Below, one piece after another: positions 1 to 8,013 of a stretch of DNA of 64,000 nt. A model generated the notes under the pieces. That model did not search any database and had not been told where the DNA came from. It was given only the letters and a program-made list of their open reading frames with translations. This DNA is from Pseudomonas sp. RIT-562. Its GTDB lineage: Bacteria > Pseudomonadota > Gammaproteobacteria > Pseudomonadales > Pseudomonadaceae. The DNA lies in the NCBI RefSeq assembly GCF_026241895.1, contig NZ_JAPJIV010000008.1, forward strand, positions 1-64,000. Reading direction: 5' to 3'. Each line of letters begins with the position of its first letter. Within the stretch, counting starts at the first letter, position 1. A program made the translations under genes and the position numbers.

Positions 1-91
1 CCTACAGAGTGGTCCAAAAAAACTGGACCGCTGCAAGCCAGCTCCTACAGGGGAGGCGTTTGTCCTGGGGGCCCGCGTTATCGTTTACCTC

Positions 92-117
92 CATCGCGAG
101 CAAGCTTTGCTCCCACA
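92..117. repeat. Single REP-like element
   Basis: The sequence catcgcgagcaagctttgct followed by cccaca recurs at 7129-7154. It is a half-REP of the P. fluorescens type, with the terminal motif tcccacag. A related half-element with the ending agctcctacag lies at about 38-50. They are dispersed non-coding repeats. Confidence 0.7.
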
Positions 118-242
118 GTTGTTATCTCCAACAGTTGTTATCTCCAACAGTTGTTATCTCCAACAGTTGTTTTCTCCAACAGTTGTTATCTCCAACGGTT
201 GTCATCTCCAACAGTTGTCACCTTCAACAAGTGTCACCTGAC
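115..242. repeat. 16-bp direct tandem repeat, eight units
   Basis: Eight contiguous 16-bp units run from 115 in phase. Units 1-3 and 5 read acagttgttatctcca exactly. Unit 4 has one change, and units 6-8 diverge progressively (acggttgtcatctcca, acagttgtcaccttca, acaagtgtcacctgac). The array begins inside the end of a REP-like element, whose tail cccacag provides the first acag, so it may have arisen by expansion at the REP boundary. Sixteen is not a multiple of three, and the frames through it show no protein family, so it is probably non-coding. Confidence 0.9.
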
Positions 243-269
243 TCAGGTGTTCATTTCAAACTCAGTGAA

Positions 270-719
270 TGTGCACGACCAGACAAGCGCAGCGCGCCGG
301 CTTGATGCCTTGGTCGGCCCGAAGGCCGCCACGGCCCGGTTGTTGATCGCGGACGCCCCGTTAACCACGCTGGCCGAACGCAGGTATTGCGTAGCGGGTA
401 AACCGGCAAGGATGCCGGTTTAGCCGCGCTGGGCCATGGATGGCCCATCGCGGCGACCCGCGGAGCAATGCCTGCGTTCGGGCACACCGAGCCCAGGCGA
501 GGTGCCGAGTGGTGGGGCAAGAGCGTTTTGGTTACTTTTGCGCTCTATCAAAAGTGACCCGCCGTAAGGGCGGAACCCTTAGAAGCCGTTACCGCAGCAA
601 CGGATATGTACGCCAAGCAAGATCAAAAGATCGCAGCCTCGTTTCACTCGACAGCTCCTACAGAAAACGGCGTAAACCTGCTCGAAGGGAGATATCCACA
701 GGCAAAGAAACGCCTCCCC
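270..719. repeat. Dispersed Pseudomonas intergenic repeat; no gene recognised
   Basis: This G+C-rich stretch resembles a sequence family scattered through Pseudomonas genomes. On the plus strand it can be read as peptides such as ALSKVTRRKGG and SNGYVRQARSKDRSL, which are commonly mis-annotated as small hypothetical proteins. The repeat-like ending at about 616-661 (atcaaaagatcgcagcc, then cagctcctacag) is REP-type. I see no start with a ribosome binding site and no domain, and I regard the block 270-719 as non-coding. Recognition of the family is from memory, not a search. Confidence 0.5.
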
Positions 720-1631
720 TTACAACGAATACTTCTGCAAATTCCCCATCATCTCCTTCAGCGCCTCGATATTATCCTTGGGATGCGCCGCGCCCTCGAA
801 ATCACAAATCTGCTGCCAATTCGCCGCAACGTCTTCCGGCGAGAATCCCACCCGTGGATCAAACCCGGCGCCCAGGCTGCGCTCCCAGCGGACCTTGCCC
901 ATCCAGCCACCGCCCACCTCGAACAGTCCCGAAGTCTCTTGGCAGTTTTCGCTGGCCAGGTACACCACCAACGGGCTGACCAACTCCGGTTTGAGTTGCT
1001 CGAACACTTGCGGCGGAATCAGGCCTTCGGTCATACGAGTGCCGCCAGTGGGAGCGATGGCGTTGACCAGGATGTTGTTCTTGCGACCCTCGATGGCCAG
1101 CGTACGAGTCAGGCCATAGAGGCCGAGTTTGGCCATGCCGTAGTTGGACTGGCCGAAGTTGCCGTAGATGCCAGAGGTCGAAGCGGTGAAGATCACCCGG
1201 CCGTAGTTTTGCTCGCGCATGTGTGGCCAGGCGGCGCGGGTGACTTTGTAGGCGCCTTCAACGTGGACGCGGTACACCAGGTCCCAATCGGCGTCTTCCA
1301 TTTTGTGGAAAGTTTTATCGCGCAGGATCCCGGCATTGTTGACGACTACATCGACCCTGCCGAAAGCGTCCATGGCGTGCTGGACTATTTTGTCGCCGTC
1401 GGTGACGGAGTCGTGGTTGGCTTCGGCGGTACCGCCCGCTTCACGAATTTGCGCGACCACCCGATCCGCCGCCGAGGCGTTGGCGCCCTCCCCCTGGGCC
1501 GAACCGCCGAGGTCGTTGACCAGTACCCGAGCGCCCTGCTTGGCGAACAGCAGCGCATGGGCGCGACCAAGGCCGCCGCCGGCACCGGTGATGATCACGA
1601 CTTTATCTTCGAAGCGCACAGACTCACTCAT
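720..1631 (-). CDS. SDR family dehydrogenase, (3R)-hydroxyacyl-CoA dehydrogenase-like
   Basis: A 303-residue short-chain dehydrogenase/reductase. It has the cofactor glycine motif TGAGGGLG (residues 15-22), NDLGGS (39-44), which resembles the NAD-binding segment of MFE-2-type hydroxyacyl-CoA dehydrogenases, NNAG (98-101), and the catalytic Ser (about 151-153), Tyr164 and Lys168 in YGMAK. The tail of roughly 50 residues beyond a standard 250-residue SDR is also typical of that group. I chose the ATG at 1631 because GGAG lies nine bases upstream (1641-1644); an in-frame TTG three codons earlier has no such site. The likely reaction is oxidation of a 3-hydroxyacyl-CoA with NAD in fatty-acid or side-chain breakdown, but the substrate cannot be told from sequence. 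Confidence 0.85.
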   Translation of the reverse strand: MSESVRFEDKVVIITGAGGGLGRAHALLFAKQGARVLVNDLGGSAQGEGANASAADRVVAQIREAGGTAEANHDSVTDGDKIVQHAMDAFGRVDVVVNNAGILRDKTFHKMEDADWDLVYRVHVEGAYKVTRAAWPHMREQNYGRVIFTASTSGIYGNFGQSNYGMAKLGLYGLTRTLAIEGRKNNILVNAIAPTGGTRMTEGLIPPQVFEQLKPELVSPLVVYLASENCQETSGLFEVGGGWMGKVRWERSLGAGFDPRVGFSPEDVAANWQQICDFEGAAHPKDNIEALKEMMGNLQKYSL

Positions 1632-1804
1632 GGGGGACAACTCCAGGCCAAGGGGATATGAGTCCGAGTGTCAGGCACGGGGCTGCGGGTCACAATGAAA
1701 ACGGCTGGGGCTGAATAGTGCTCGATAAGGTAGGGGGATGATGCGGTTGGTGGCGCCTCGCAGATTCGTCGCGGCTAGTGTTGCGGTGGTGAGTTTGATG
1801 ACGC

Positions 1805-1880
1805 CATCGCTGGCAAGCCAGACTCCTACAGGGCCCTGGTGTGGCGCAAATCCGTAGGCGATGGGCTCGCCAGCTCCTAC
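1805..1880. repeat. REP-like inverted pair
   Basis: Two REP-type elements ending in ctcctac lie between the SDR gene and the hydrolase. The first (1805-1831) contains catcgctggcaagccag. The second (about 1859-1880) contains cgatgggctcgccagctcc and overlaps the last bases of the hydrolase gene. I see nothing else between the two genes (1632-1876). Confidence 0.5.
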
Positions 1881-2779
1881 GAACACGCCACCTTGCGCGG
1901 CGGCAGCACGCAATTCTCGCGGAACTCCAGGTAATGCTTGAGCACCTGCGCCGGCGCTTCTATCTGGGGATAGTGCCCAATATCGGCCAACAACACGGTG
2001 TCGGGGTTGGGGATCAGCTGCCGATAGCGTTCGACCATATGCCCGCCGGAAATCGGATCAGCCTCGCCATCGATCACCCGCATCGGCACTTCGTTGAGTT
2101 GCATGGCGGCCACCCAACGCTCGCGCAGCGCCCGTCGCTCGGGAATATAGCCAATCAATTTGTGCATGATGCGCGGGCCACGGTTGCTTTCCACCAGGCT
2201 CCAGAAGTCGTCCATCTCACTCTCGCTTGGGCGACTGTGCGGGCCGAAGACATTGCGGAAACTTTTCACCAGTGCATCCCGGTTGAAGGCACGGCCGATC
2301 ATCCAACCCAATGGGCTGAGCAGCAGTTTCTGCACCATTAGTGCGCGATGGGTTTCAGGAAACAGACCGCCGTTGAGGAACACGCAGCTGGCCAGTTCGA
2401 CGCGAGCTTCGTGGTGCCGGGCCAACAGTTCCTGGGCAACGCTGTCACCGTAATCGTGGGCGAGCACATGCACCGGGTCCTGAACCTGCAGATGCGCCAG
2501 CAACGCCTGCTGCAAATCGGCCTGCTCCAGCAGGCTGTACTCATGCCGGGACGGCTTGGCGGAATCACCGAAGCCGAGCATGTCGCAGGCAATCACCCGA
2601 TAACGCTGGGCCAGGGGCTGCCACAGGAAATGCCAGTCCCAACTGGCGGTCGGAAAGCCATGGATGAGCAGCAACGGCTCACCCTGCCCCGCCGTCCAAT
2701 AACGGATGTGCTGGCCGCGGAACACAAACGTCTGGCCGCGCTTGCGCCAGACACACAGGGGAATCTCGGCGAGAGCCAT
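1877..2779 (-). CDS. Alpha/beta-fold hydrolase with Asp nucleophile
   Basis: A 300-residue alpha/beta hydrolase. The oxyanion motif HGFPTASWDW starts at residue 40. The nucleophile elbow reads AHDYGDS with Asp109 at the position taken by Ser in esterases, and a C-terminal DIGHYPQIEAP supplies the catalytic His. An Asp nucleophile is the mark of epoxide hydrolases and haloalkane dehalogenases, so it probably opens an epoxide or a C-halogen bond through an aspartyl ester. Its start codon overlaps the stop of the upstream class II aldolase gene by one base (TGATG), so the two are very likely translationally coupled. The natural substrate is unknown. Confidence 0.85.
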   Translation of the reverse strand: MALAEIPLCVWRKRGQTFVFRGQHIRYWTAGQGEPLLLIHGFPTASWDWHFLWQPLAQRYRVIACDMLGFGDSAKPSRHEYSLLEQADLQQALLAHLQVQDPVHVLAHDYGDSVAQELLARHHEARVELASCVFLNGGLFPETHRALMVQKLLLSPLGWMIGRAFNRDALVKSFRNVFGPHSRPSESEMDDFWSLVESNRGPRIMHKLIGYIPERRALRERWVAAMQLNEVPMRVIDGEADPISGGHMVERYRQLIPNPDTVLLADIGHYPQIEAPAQVLKHYLEFRENCVLPPRKVACS

Positions 2780-3561
2780 CAGAGTTTATAACCAGGGTCG
2801 AGTTGATCGAGTTTGCGCAGCAACGCTGGCCAGGCCAGTGCACCACCCATCCCTTGAGCACTTTTGGTGACGCCGGCGATCATCGCCTTGGCGCCAGCCA
2901 GAATCTGCGGTGCGATGGCAATCAACTCGGCACCACCGTTTTGCGCCAGCACCTGGATATCGCAGGCACGCTGGAAGGTGAACATCATCAGGAAAGTGTC
3001 AGCGATGGTGCCGCCACAAGTCAGCAAGCCGTGGTTGTGCAGCATCAGGAAATTTTTGTCCGCAAGGTCGGCCTGCAGTCGCACCTTCTCTTCATGGTTG
3101 AGCGCAACGCCTTCGTAGGCGTGGTAGGCCAGGCTGGACAGGACAAACAACGACTGTTGACTGATCGGCAACATGCCCTGCTTCTGGGCCGAGACTGCAA
3201 CGCCGGAGGCGGTGTGGGTATGCAAGACGCAGACGACATCGTGACGCACTTCGTGCACGGCACTGTGGATGGTGTAGCCCGCCGGGTTGATCTCGTAGGG
3301 ACTGTCCATCAGCTTATTGCCGGCCTGGTCGACCTTGACCAGGCTCGATGCGGTGATCTCGTGAAACATCAGCCCAAAAGGGTTGATCAGGAAATCTTCG
3401 GTGCCGGGCACCTTGGCGGATATATGGGTGAAGATCAGATCGTCCCAGCCATGCTGGGCAACCAGGCGATAGCAGGCAGCCAGGTCAACGCGAGCCTGCC
3501 ATTCAGCGGCGCTGACCTGATCTTTGACGTTGGAAGGTGACAGGACGGAGGCTACGGTCAC
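2779..3561 (-). CDS. Class II aldolase/adducin family protein
   Basis: A 260-residue member of the class II aldolase/adducin family (the L-fuculose-1-phosphate aldolase fold). The metal-binding signature is visible as LHTHTASGVAV in the middle of the protein and LHNHGLLTCGG further on, giving the expected His ligands. The start is a GTG at 3561, with AGGAG nine bases upstream; I see no better ATG. The gene is the first of a two-gene unit with the Asp-nucleophile hydrolase that overlaps its stop codon. Members act as aldolases, epimerases or decarboxylases, and many are unassigned. The sequence does not reveal which reaction this one carries out. Confidence 0.85.
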   Translation of the reverse strand: MTVASVLSPSNVKDQVSAAEWQARVDLAACYRLVAQHGWDDLIFTHISAKVPGTEDFLINPFGLMFHEITASSLVKVDQAGNKLMDSPYEINPAGYTIHSAVHEVRHDVVCVLHTHTASGVAVSAQKQGMLPISQQSLFVLSSLAYHAYEGVALNHEEKVRLQADLADKNFLMLHNHGLLTCGGTIADTFLMMFTFQRACDIQVLAQNGGAELIAIAPQILAGAKAMIAGVTKSAQGMGGALAWPALLRKLDQLDPGYKL

Positions 3562-3663
3562 GACAAGGAACTCCTGTTCTTATTGTTTTGCACGTGACAG
3601 CAGTCTAGTCAGCCCCCGGGATTCGCGTAGTTGCATTGGCAGCCAGCTTGATGGCCGAGCGAG

Positions 3664-4119
3664 TCAGTTACGCAACGCATTCACCAGTTCTGCCAGCCAG
3701 GGCTCGGCATCGGTTTCCGGAGTGACGCTTTCGCTGGCGTCCAGTCGCAACATCGGCAGTACCTCGCGAACGCCCAACTCGCCAAACAACTCACGCATCA
3801 GCTCGCCGCCACCACAAAAGGTATCGCCGTAGCTCGCGTCGCCCAAGCCGATGACGGCACCTGGCAGACCGCGCCAGGCTGCCGGCAGCTGATCGCGAAT
3901 GGCGAAATACAGCGGCTGCAGGTTGTCTGGCAACTCGCCCATACCCGTGGTCGAGGTCACGGCGAGCAAGGCTTCGGGGCCAAAAGCCTGGGCGTCTGCA
4001 AGCGTTGCCCGAGGGTTATGCCAAGTTTCGAACCCGGCTTGCTTCAAAATGTTTGCCGCGTGACGGGCGACTTCTTCGGCCGAGCCGTAAACCGAGCCGG
4101 AAAAAATGGCGACTTTCAT
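3664..4119 (-). CDS. Flavodoxin, short-chain
   Basis: A 151-residue flavodoxin-like protein. The FMN phosphate-binding loop is FSGSVYGSAEEVA near the N-terminus, followed by the isoalloxazine-contacting loop STTGMGELPDN and then GLGDASYGDTFCGGG. The length fits the single-domain MioC-type flavodoxins. It probably carries electrons in the cytoplasm between a reductase and an unidentified partner. I used the ATG at 4119, preceded by AGGAT; a TTG one codon upstream is also in frame. It is transcribed divergently from the LOV photoreceptor gene, with about 100 bases between the two. Confidence 0.9.
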   Translation of the reverse strand: MKVAIFSGSVYGSAEEVARHAANILKQAGFETWHNPRATLADAQAFGPEALLAVTSTTGMGELPDNLQPLYFAIRDQLPAAWRGLPGAVIGLGDASYGDTFCGGGELMRELFGELGVREVLPMLRLDASESVTPETDAEPWLAELVNALRN

Positions 4120-4222
4120 CAATCTGATCCTGATCCTGAGTAAATAAGGAGGATATTAACAGCAGCTCAGTGTTGGTTTCTTTTAGAATGCGAATGCCAA
4201 TCAAACTGGAAGGGATTCTTCA

Positions 4223-4699
4223 ATGATCAACGCCCAGCTGCTGCAACTGGTCATCAACGCTTCGAACGACGGCATCGTGATTGCCGAAAAGGAAGGCGAC
4301 CAGGACACCATCCTGATCTATGTGAACCCGGCATTCGAACGCCTGACGGGCTACACCAGCGAGGAAATCCTGTATCAGGACTGCCGCTTCCTGCAGGCCG
4401 GCGACCGCGCCCAGGAGGCCCTGGTAGTCATCCGCGAAGCCGTGAGCCGTGGTGGCTCGTGCCGGGAAATCCTGCGCAACTACCGTAAGGACGGCACTCC
4501 ATTCTGGAACGAGCTGTCGCTTTCCACGGTAAGAAGCGAGAGTGATGGGATCACTTATTTCGTGGGTGTGCAGAAAGATGTCAGCGTCCAGGTCAAGGCG
4601 CAGCACCGAGTTGCGCAGCTGGAAGCGCAATTGGCCGAAGTCCAAGCCGAGCTCGCCGCACTCAAAGCGACGAACGGTAAAAACAAAAAGGCGAATTAA
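4223..4699 (+). CDS. Short LOV blue-light photoreceptor
   Basis: A 158-residue single-domain LOV protein, closely resembling the short LOV proteins of P. putida (PpSB1-LOV type) as I remember them. The photoactive motif is YQDCRFLQ with the adduct-forming Cys54. The flavin ligands expected in LOV domains are present as Asn86 (LRNYRKDG), Asn96 (FWNEL) and Gln117 (VGVQKDV). Residues 121-150 form a heptad-like, Ala/Glu/Leu-rich helix, which in this class serves dimerisation. No kinase, HTH or GGDEF domain follows, so it must signal through a partner. A LitR-like regulator gene lies 0.7 kb away. The start ATG follows gaaggga, a fair ribosome binding site. Confidence 0.93.
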   Translation: MINAQLLQLVINASNDGIVIAEKEGDQDTILIYVNPAFERLTGYTSEEILYQDCRFLQAGDRAQEALVVIREAVSRGGSCREILRNYRKDGTPFWNELSLSTVRSESDGITYFVGVQKDVSVQVKAQHRVAQLEAQLAEVQAELAALKATNGKNKKAN

Positions 4700-4753
4700 T
4701 TGTCATTAACTACAATCACCGATGACTTTGTAACTATTTCTTTCGAGTAGATC

Positions 4754-5359
4754 ATGCACCGCGACGCGCTCCTGACTCAGGATGAGCTGGATTTCATCCA
4801 GACCATGCAACATAACCCGCAGCTGAATGTGCGGGATGCGACGTCGAGCCTGCTGGTCAACGGTGGTTCGCAAATCCGTGATCTGCTCACGCGCCTGGCC
4901 GCGCACGAGCAAGTCACCATCCAGGCCAACTTCGAAAATCAGCAGATGACTTTTCCGTTGCACCTGGTGGAAGACGAGTTTCACGCGCTGCACCTGCGTC
5001 TCGGTGTGCCCAGCATCTATGAAGACGGGCCAATGGTCAGGCCTTGGCGTCTGGTGCTCGAGGAGCCGGTAGCCCTGGAAAATGCCAACGGCCAGCCTGG
5101 CACCCTGTGGGTCCACGAAGTGTCGTTCAAGGGTGTGTTGCTGGAAGTACGCAACAAGACCAAACCGCCTAAGCACTTCGCCTTGTGGTTCAGCCCTTCC
5201 GGGTATGAGCGGATCGCGTTGCGCGGCACGTTCGAGAAAGAAACCGAGAGCGGCTTTTATGCCTATCAGTTGAGTCAGAGCGACAAGGACGAAACCGAAC
5301 GGCTACGCCAGTTTATCCTCCAGCAGCACCGCCTGACCCACCCCGCCCTGCATCTCTGA
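4754..5359 (+). CDS. Conserved hypothetical protein, possibly PilZ-like
   Basis: A 201-residue soluble protein with no signal peptide. I do not recognise it firmly. The arrangement is an N-terminal helical part, a beta-rich segment (about residues 55-90), then RPWRLVLEEPVAL and WVHEVSFKGVLLEV. That second half recalls a PilZ beta-barrel, where RxxxR and a [D/N]xSxxG-type turn bind cyclic di-GMP, but the binding residues are not clearly conserved, so any ligand is doubtful. It starts 54 bases after the LOV gene on the same strand and is probably cotranscribed with it. It faces the MerR-type regulator gene convergently, 14 bases away. Confidence 0.7.
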   Translation: MHRDALLTQDELDFIQTMQHNPQLNVRDATSSLLVNGGSQIRDLLTRLAAHEQVTIQANFENQQMTFPLHLVEDEFHALHLRLGVPSIYEDGPMVRPWRLVLEEPVALENANGQPGTLWVHEVSFKGVLLEVRNKTKPPKHFALWFSPSGYERIALRGTFEKETESGFYAYQLSQSDKDETERLRQFILQQHRLTHPALHL

Positions 5360-5373
5360 TCTTGTATCCCTGC

Positions 5374-6351
5374 TCAGGTATCGAGAGTGCCCGCCAGAAA
5401 TTGCTTCAGGCGCTGGCGCATCGTTACCCCTTCACTGCCCAGGCAGCCGATGGACGACCCAGCGAGACTCTCCTGCGCCAGGTCGGACGCATCCCCCGCC
5501 AATAACAGCTGACAATCAAGGCTCAGGGCCAGACGATTCAAGCGTCGAGGCAAGTCGGCGGCCGGCGCATGATTGGAAACCAGCACCAATGCTTGCGGCT
5601 TGACCCGCTGGCAGACCAGCGTGAGTTCATCAAATGGCTGACCGATCGACAATAACTGGATGGCCGAGTCGACATGGCTGAGGTACAGCGCCGTGACCAG
5701 CACTTCGAGCTCACGGGCCTGATCGCCCAGGGCGCAGACAATCACCCGGCGCGGTTGCATTACGCGCACCAACAGCATGCGCTGCAACACCCGGGAGCGC
5801 AGAAAACCGTCGAGGAATAGCCATTCGCTGGTCTGCCCAAAGGCATCATGGCGCTGCAGCAACTGTTTCCACAGTGGCATGAGGATGTCCTGGAAAACCA
5901 CCGCCAGTGGATAACTCGAAAAAATCTGGCCGTAGATCTGTTCCAGCTGCACTTCGTCAAAACCACTGACGGCCGCCTGCACCTGCTCCTGCCACTGGAC
6001 ATAGTCGGCCAGCACCAGCTCATCAGGAATGATTTTGGCCAGCGCCTGGAGCGGTTCGGCCTTGGCCAGGATCTTGCCGACCTTGCTGACCGCGACTCCA
6101 CGCTCGATCCAGCCAAGAATGCTGCGGACTTTTTCGATATCGGCCATGGAGTACAGCCGATGCCCGCTTTCGGTGCGAGTCGGCTGAATCAGCCCATAAC
6201 GGCGCTCCCAGGCGCGAAGTGTCACCGGATTGATACCGGTAAGGCGCGACACTTCCCGAATGGGGAACAGGTCTTCGCGCTCCAGCGAGTGCGCTTGCAG
6301 CGAATCCGGAGCGATATCAGTCGATACAGGCATTTCGCGGTCCACATCCAT
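5374..6351 (-). CDS. MerR family regulator, class II LitR-like (cobalamin site lost)
   Basis: A 325-residue regulator. The MerR winged helix-turn-helix is at about residues 29-95 (FPIREVSRLTGINPVTLRAW, then RYGLIQP and GHRLYS). The rest has the helical-bundle plus Rossmann layout of the CarH/LitR B12-dependent photoreceptors. The residues that hold adenosylcobalamin there are missing: the region of the ExH/DxH motif reads GDQARELE (209-216) with no His, and the Wx9EH motif is altered (Trp161, then Glu176-Trp177). This is the hallmark of class II LitR proteins, which take their light signal from a LOV partner in P. putida. The start could also be the ATG at 6333; the first one has only a weak ribosome site. 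Confidence 0.85.
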   Translation of the reverse strand: MDVDREMPVSTDIAPDSLQAHSLEREDLFPIREVSRLTGINPVTLRAWERRYGLIQPTRTESGHRLYSMADIEKVRSILGWIERGVAVSKVGKILAKAEPLQALAKIIPDELVLADYVQWQEQVQAAVSGFDEVQLEQIYGQIFSSYPLAVVFQDILMPLWKQLLQRHDAFGQTSEWLFLDGFLRSRVLQRMLLVRVMQPRRVIVCALGDQARELEVLVTALYLSHVDSAIQLLSIGQPFDELTLVCQRVKPQALVLVSNHAPAADLPRRLNRLALSLDCQLLLAGDASDLAQESLAGSSIGCLGSEGVTMRQRLKQFLAGTLDT

Positions 6352-6544
6352 GTATAAAACGGCTCTTATCTTACCTCTCCTGCCCCCCGGCCATTCAAGA
6401 TATTGATGATTCACTAAAGTCGCTGGTGAAATATCAAGAATCAGGAATAATCCTTGCTTGATTGAAGACGCAGCCCATCACCCCGGTGCTGCGCCTGGCG
6501 AATCTCCTACCCGGAGTGCCGCAATTGTCTTACGGAGATACACA

Positions 6545-7114
6545 ATGTCTACTTCACCCGTCACGTTGATGGTTGCGCGCCGAGTCGCCGATGGGCGCTA
6601 CCAGGACCTGATGGACTGGCTGCGCGAAGGCGAACAGCTGGCCACCGACTTCAAGGGTTATCTCGGCTCCGGCGTGCTCGCTCCGCCACCCGGTGATAAC
6701 GAATTCCAGATCATCTTCCGCTTTGCCGACGAGCAGACCATGCACGCCTGGGAGCACTCCGCCTCGCGTACCGCCTGGCTGGCCCGTGGCAGCGATTTGT
6801 TTGCCCATCCCAAGGAGCATCGGGTCAGCGGCATTGAAGGCTGGTTCGGCGCCGCAGGTGCGCGTCCGCCGCGCTGGAAACAGGCAGTGGCTATCTGGCT
6901 GGCGTTCTTTCCGGTGTCGCTGCTGTTCAACTTCGTACTGGAGCCATTGCTGGGTGAGCTGAGCCTGTTGCCGCGGGTGCTGGTCAGTACGTTGTGCCTG
7001 ACGCCGTTGATGGTTTATTTCTTCATTCCGCTGTCGACGCGGATCCTGGCGGGCTGGCTGAGTGGCAATTCGGCGCGGCGGGTGGCGGTGAAGGCTTCTG
7101 CGCAAAATCATTGA
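6545..7114 (+). CDS. Antibiotic biosynthesis monooxygenase-like domain with two membrane helices
   Basis: A 189-residue protein. Residues 5-100 form an ABM-type ferredoxin-like domain (VTLMVARRVADGRYQDL, then IIFRFADEQTMHAWE). It is followed by two hydrophobic helices at about 113-133 and 142-165 and a short basic tail, so the domain is tethered to the inner membrane. The start is set by CGGAG at 6533-6537, eight bases before the ATG; an upstream in-frame start at 6458 lacks one. It is transcribed divergently from the LitR-like gene across a 193-base region and could be a direct target of that regulator. Activity as an oxygenase is not certain for such proteins. Confidence 0.75.
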   Translation: MSTSPVTLMVARRVADGRYQDLMDWLREGEQLATDFKGYLGSGVLAPPPGDNEFQIIFRFADEQTMHAWEHSASRTAWLARGSDLFAHPKEHRVSGIEGWFGAAGARPPRWKQAVAIWLAFFPVSLLFNFVLEPLLGELSLLPRVLVSTLCLTPLMVYFFIPLSTRILAGWLSGNSARRVAVKASAQNH

Positions 7115-7128
7115 GATTGGGTTGAAGT

Positions 7129-7208
7129 CATCGCGAGCAAGCTTTGCTCCCACAGTCCTCAATTCTCAATTCTCAATGCTCAGTCCTCAGTCCTCAGTCC
7201 TCAGTCCT
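7129..7208. repeat. REP-like element plus 7-bp tandem array
   Basis: A half-REP identical to that at 92-117 (7129-7154) runs into a 7-base direct array. Units ctcaatt, ctcaatt and ctcaatg occupy 7158-7178, and four exact copies of cagtcct occupy 7181-7208. Just after it comes ccacaggactgaggt, the inverted match to cctcagtcct. The array lies upstream of the probable folM promoter. Confidence 0.8.
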
Positions 7209-7247
7209 GGAGACCACAGGACTGAGGTAGATGCCCGCCGTCGCTGG

Positions 7248-7253
7248 TATAGT
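7248..7253 (+). promoter_or_regulatory. Candidate -10 box of folM
   Basis: TATAGT lies 28 bases before the folM start. The -35 region at 7225-7230 (gaggta) is poor, so transcription may need an activator or arise elsewhere. Confidence 0.35.
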
Positions 7254-7281
7254 TTTGCTCTTATCGCAAAGCGAGCCCGAC

Positions 7282-7992
7282 ATGACCCCTTGCGCAGCTC
7301 CCATCCTCATCACCGGTGCCGGCCAGCGAGTCGGCTTGCACTGTGCGCAGCGATTGCTCGAAGAAGGTCAGCCGGTCATCTTCAGCTATCGCAGCGAACG
7401 CCCCGGGGTGCAAATTCTGCGCGATCTGGGGGCTACGGCAGTGTTCGCCGACTTCTCCAGTGAGGCCGGGATACTCGCCTTCATCACCGAACTGAAAACC
7501 CTCACCGACAGCCTGCGGGCCATCGTGCACAACGCCTCCGAGTGGCTGGCCGAAACCCCGGACACCGACGCGCAGGCCTTCTCCCGCATGTTCAACGTGC
7601 ATATGCTCGCGCCCTACCTGATCAACCTGCACTGCGCCGAACTGCTCCAGCGCTCGACCCCTGCAGACATCGTGCACATCAGCGACGACGTGACGCGCAA
7701 GGGCAGCAGCCGTCACATCGGCTATTGCGCGAGCAAGGCCGGGCTCGACAGCCTGACGCTATCCTTCGCCGCCAGGTATGCTCCGACCATCAAGGTCAAC
7801 GGCATCGCCCCCGCCCTGCTACTGTTCAACCCTGACGACGACGCGGCGTACCGCGCCAAGGCCCTGGCCAAGTCCGCGCTGGGCATCGAGCCCGGTAGCG
7901 AAGTGGTCTACCAAAGCCTGCGCTACCTGCTCGACAACCCCTATGTCACTGGCACTACCCTGACCGTCAACGGCGGACGGCACGTCAAATAA
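7282..7992 (+). CDS. folM: FolM, dihydromonapterin/dihydrofolate reductase
   Basis: A 236-residue SDR enzyme. It has the NADPH-binding ITGAGQRVG at the N-terminus, HNAS in place of NNAG, the catalytic Ser in HISDDV, and Tyr/Lys in YCASKAG. FolM reduces dihydromonapterin to tetrahydromonapterin, the cofactor of bacterial phenylalanine hydroxylase, and has weak dihydrofolate reductase activity. The ATG at 7282 gives the family length and starts directly before PCAAPILITGAG; an ATG 51 bases upstream would add an atypical N-terminus. It is the first gene of the folM-folE-folX unit (21 and 2 bases between genes), which supplies all steps specific to monapterin except the phosphatase. Confidence 0.9.
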   Translation: MTPCAAPILITGAGQRVGLHCAQRLLEEGQPVIFSYRSERPGVQILRDLGATAVFADFSSEAGILAFITELKTLTDSLRAIVHNASEWLAETPDTDAQAFSRMFNVHMLAPYLINLHCAELLQRSTPADIVHISDDVTRKGSSRHIGYCASKAGLDSLTLSFAARYAPTIKVNGIAPALLLFNPDDDAAYRAKALAKSALGIEPGSEVVYQSLRYLLDNPYVTGTTLTVNGGRHVK

Positions 7993-8013
7993 ACTGCCCC
8001 GCGAGGATCTCCC

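Noticed and set aside
115..242. CRISPR array
   Set aside because: The units are directly contiguous 16-mers without spacers, and no cas genes are present.
6458..6544. N-terminal extension of the ABM-like protein
   Set aside because: The ATG at 6545 has CGGAG at the right distance, and the extension shows no conserved character.
6333..6544. LitR-type operator made of two TGTACA-like half sites
   Set aside because: Only tgtata at 6351-6356 was seen; no second half-site at a fitting distance.
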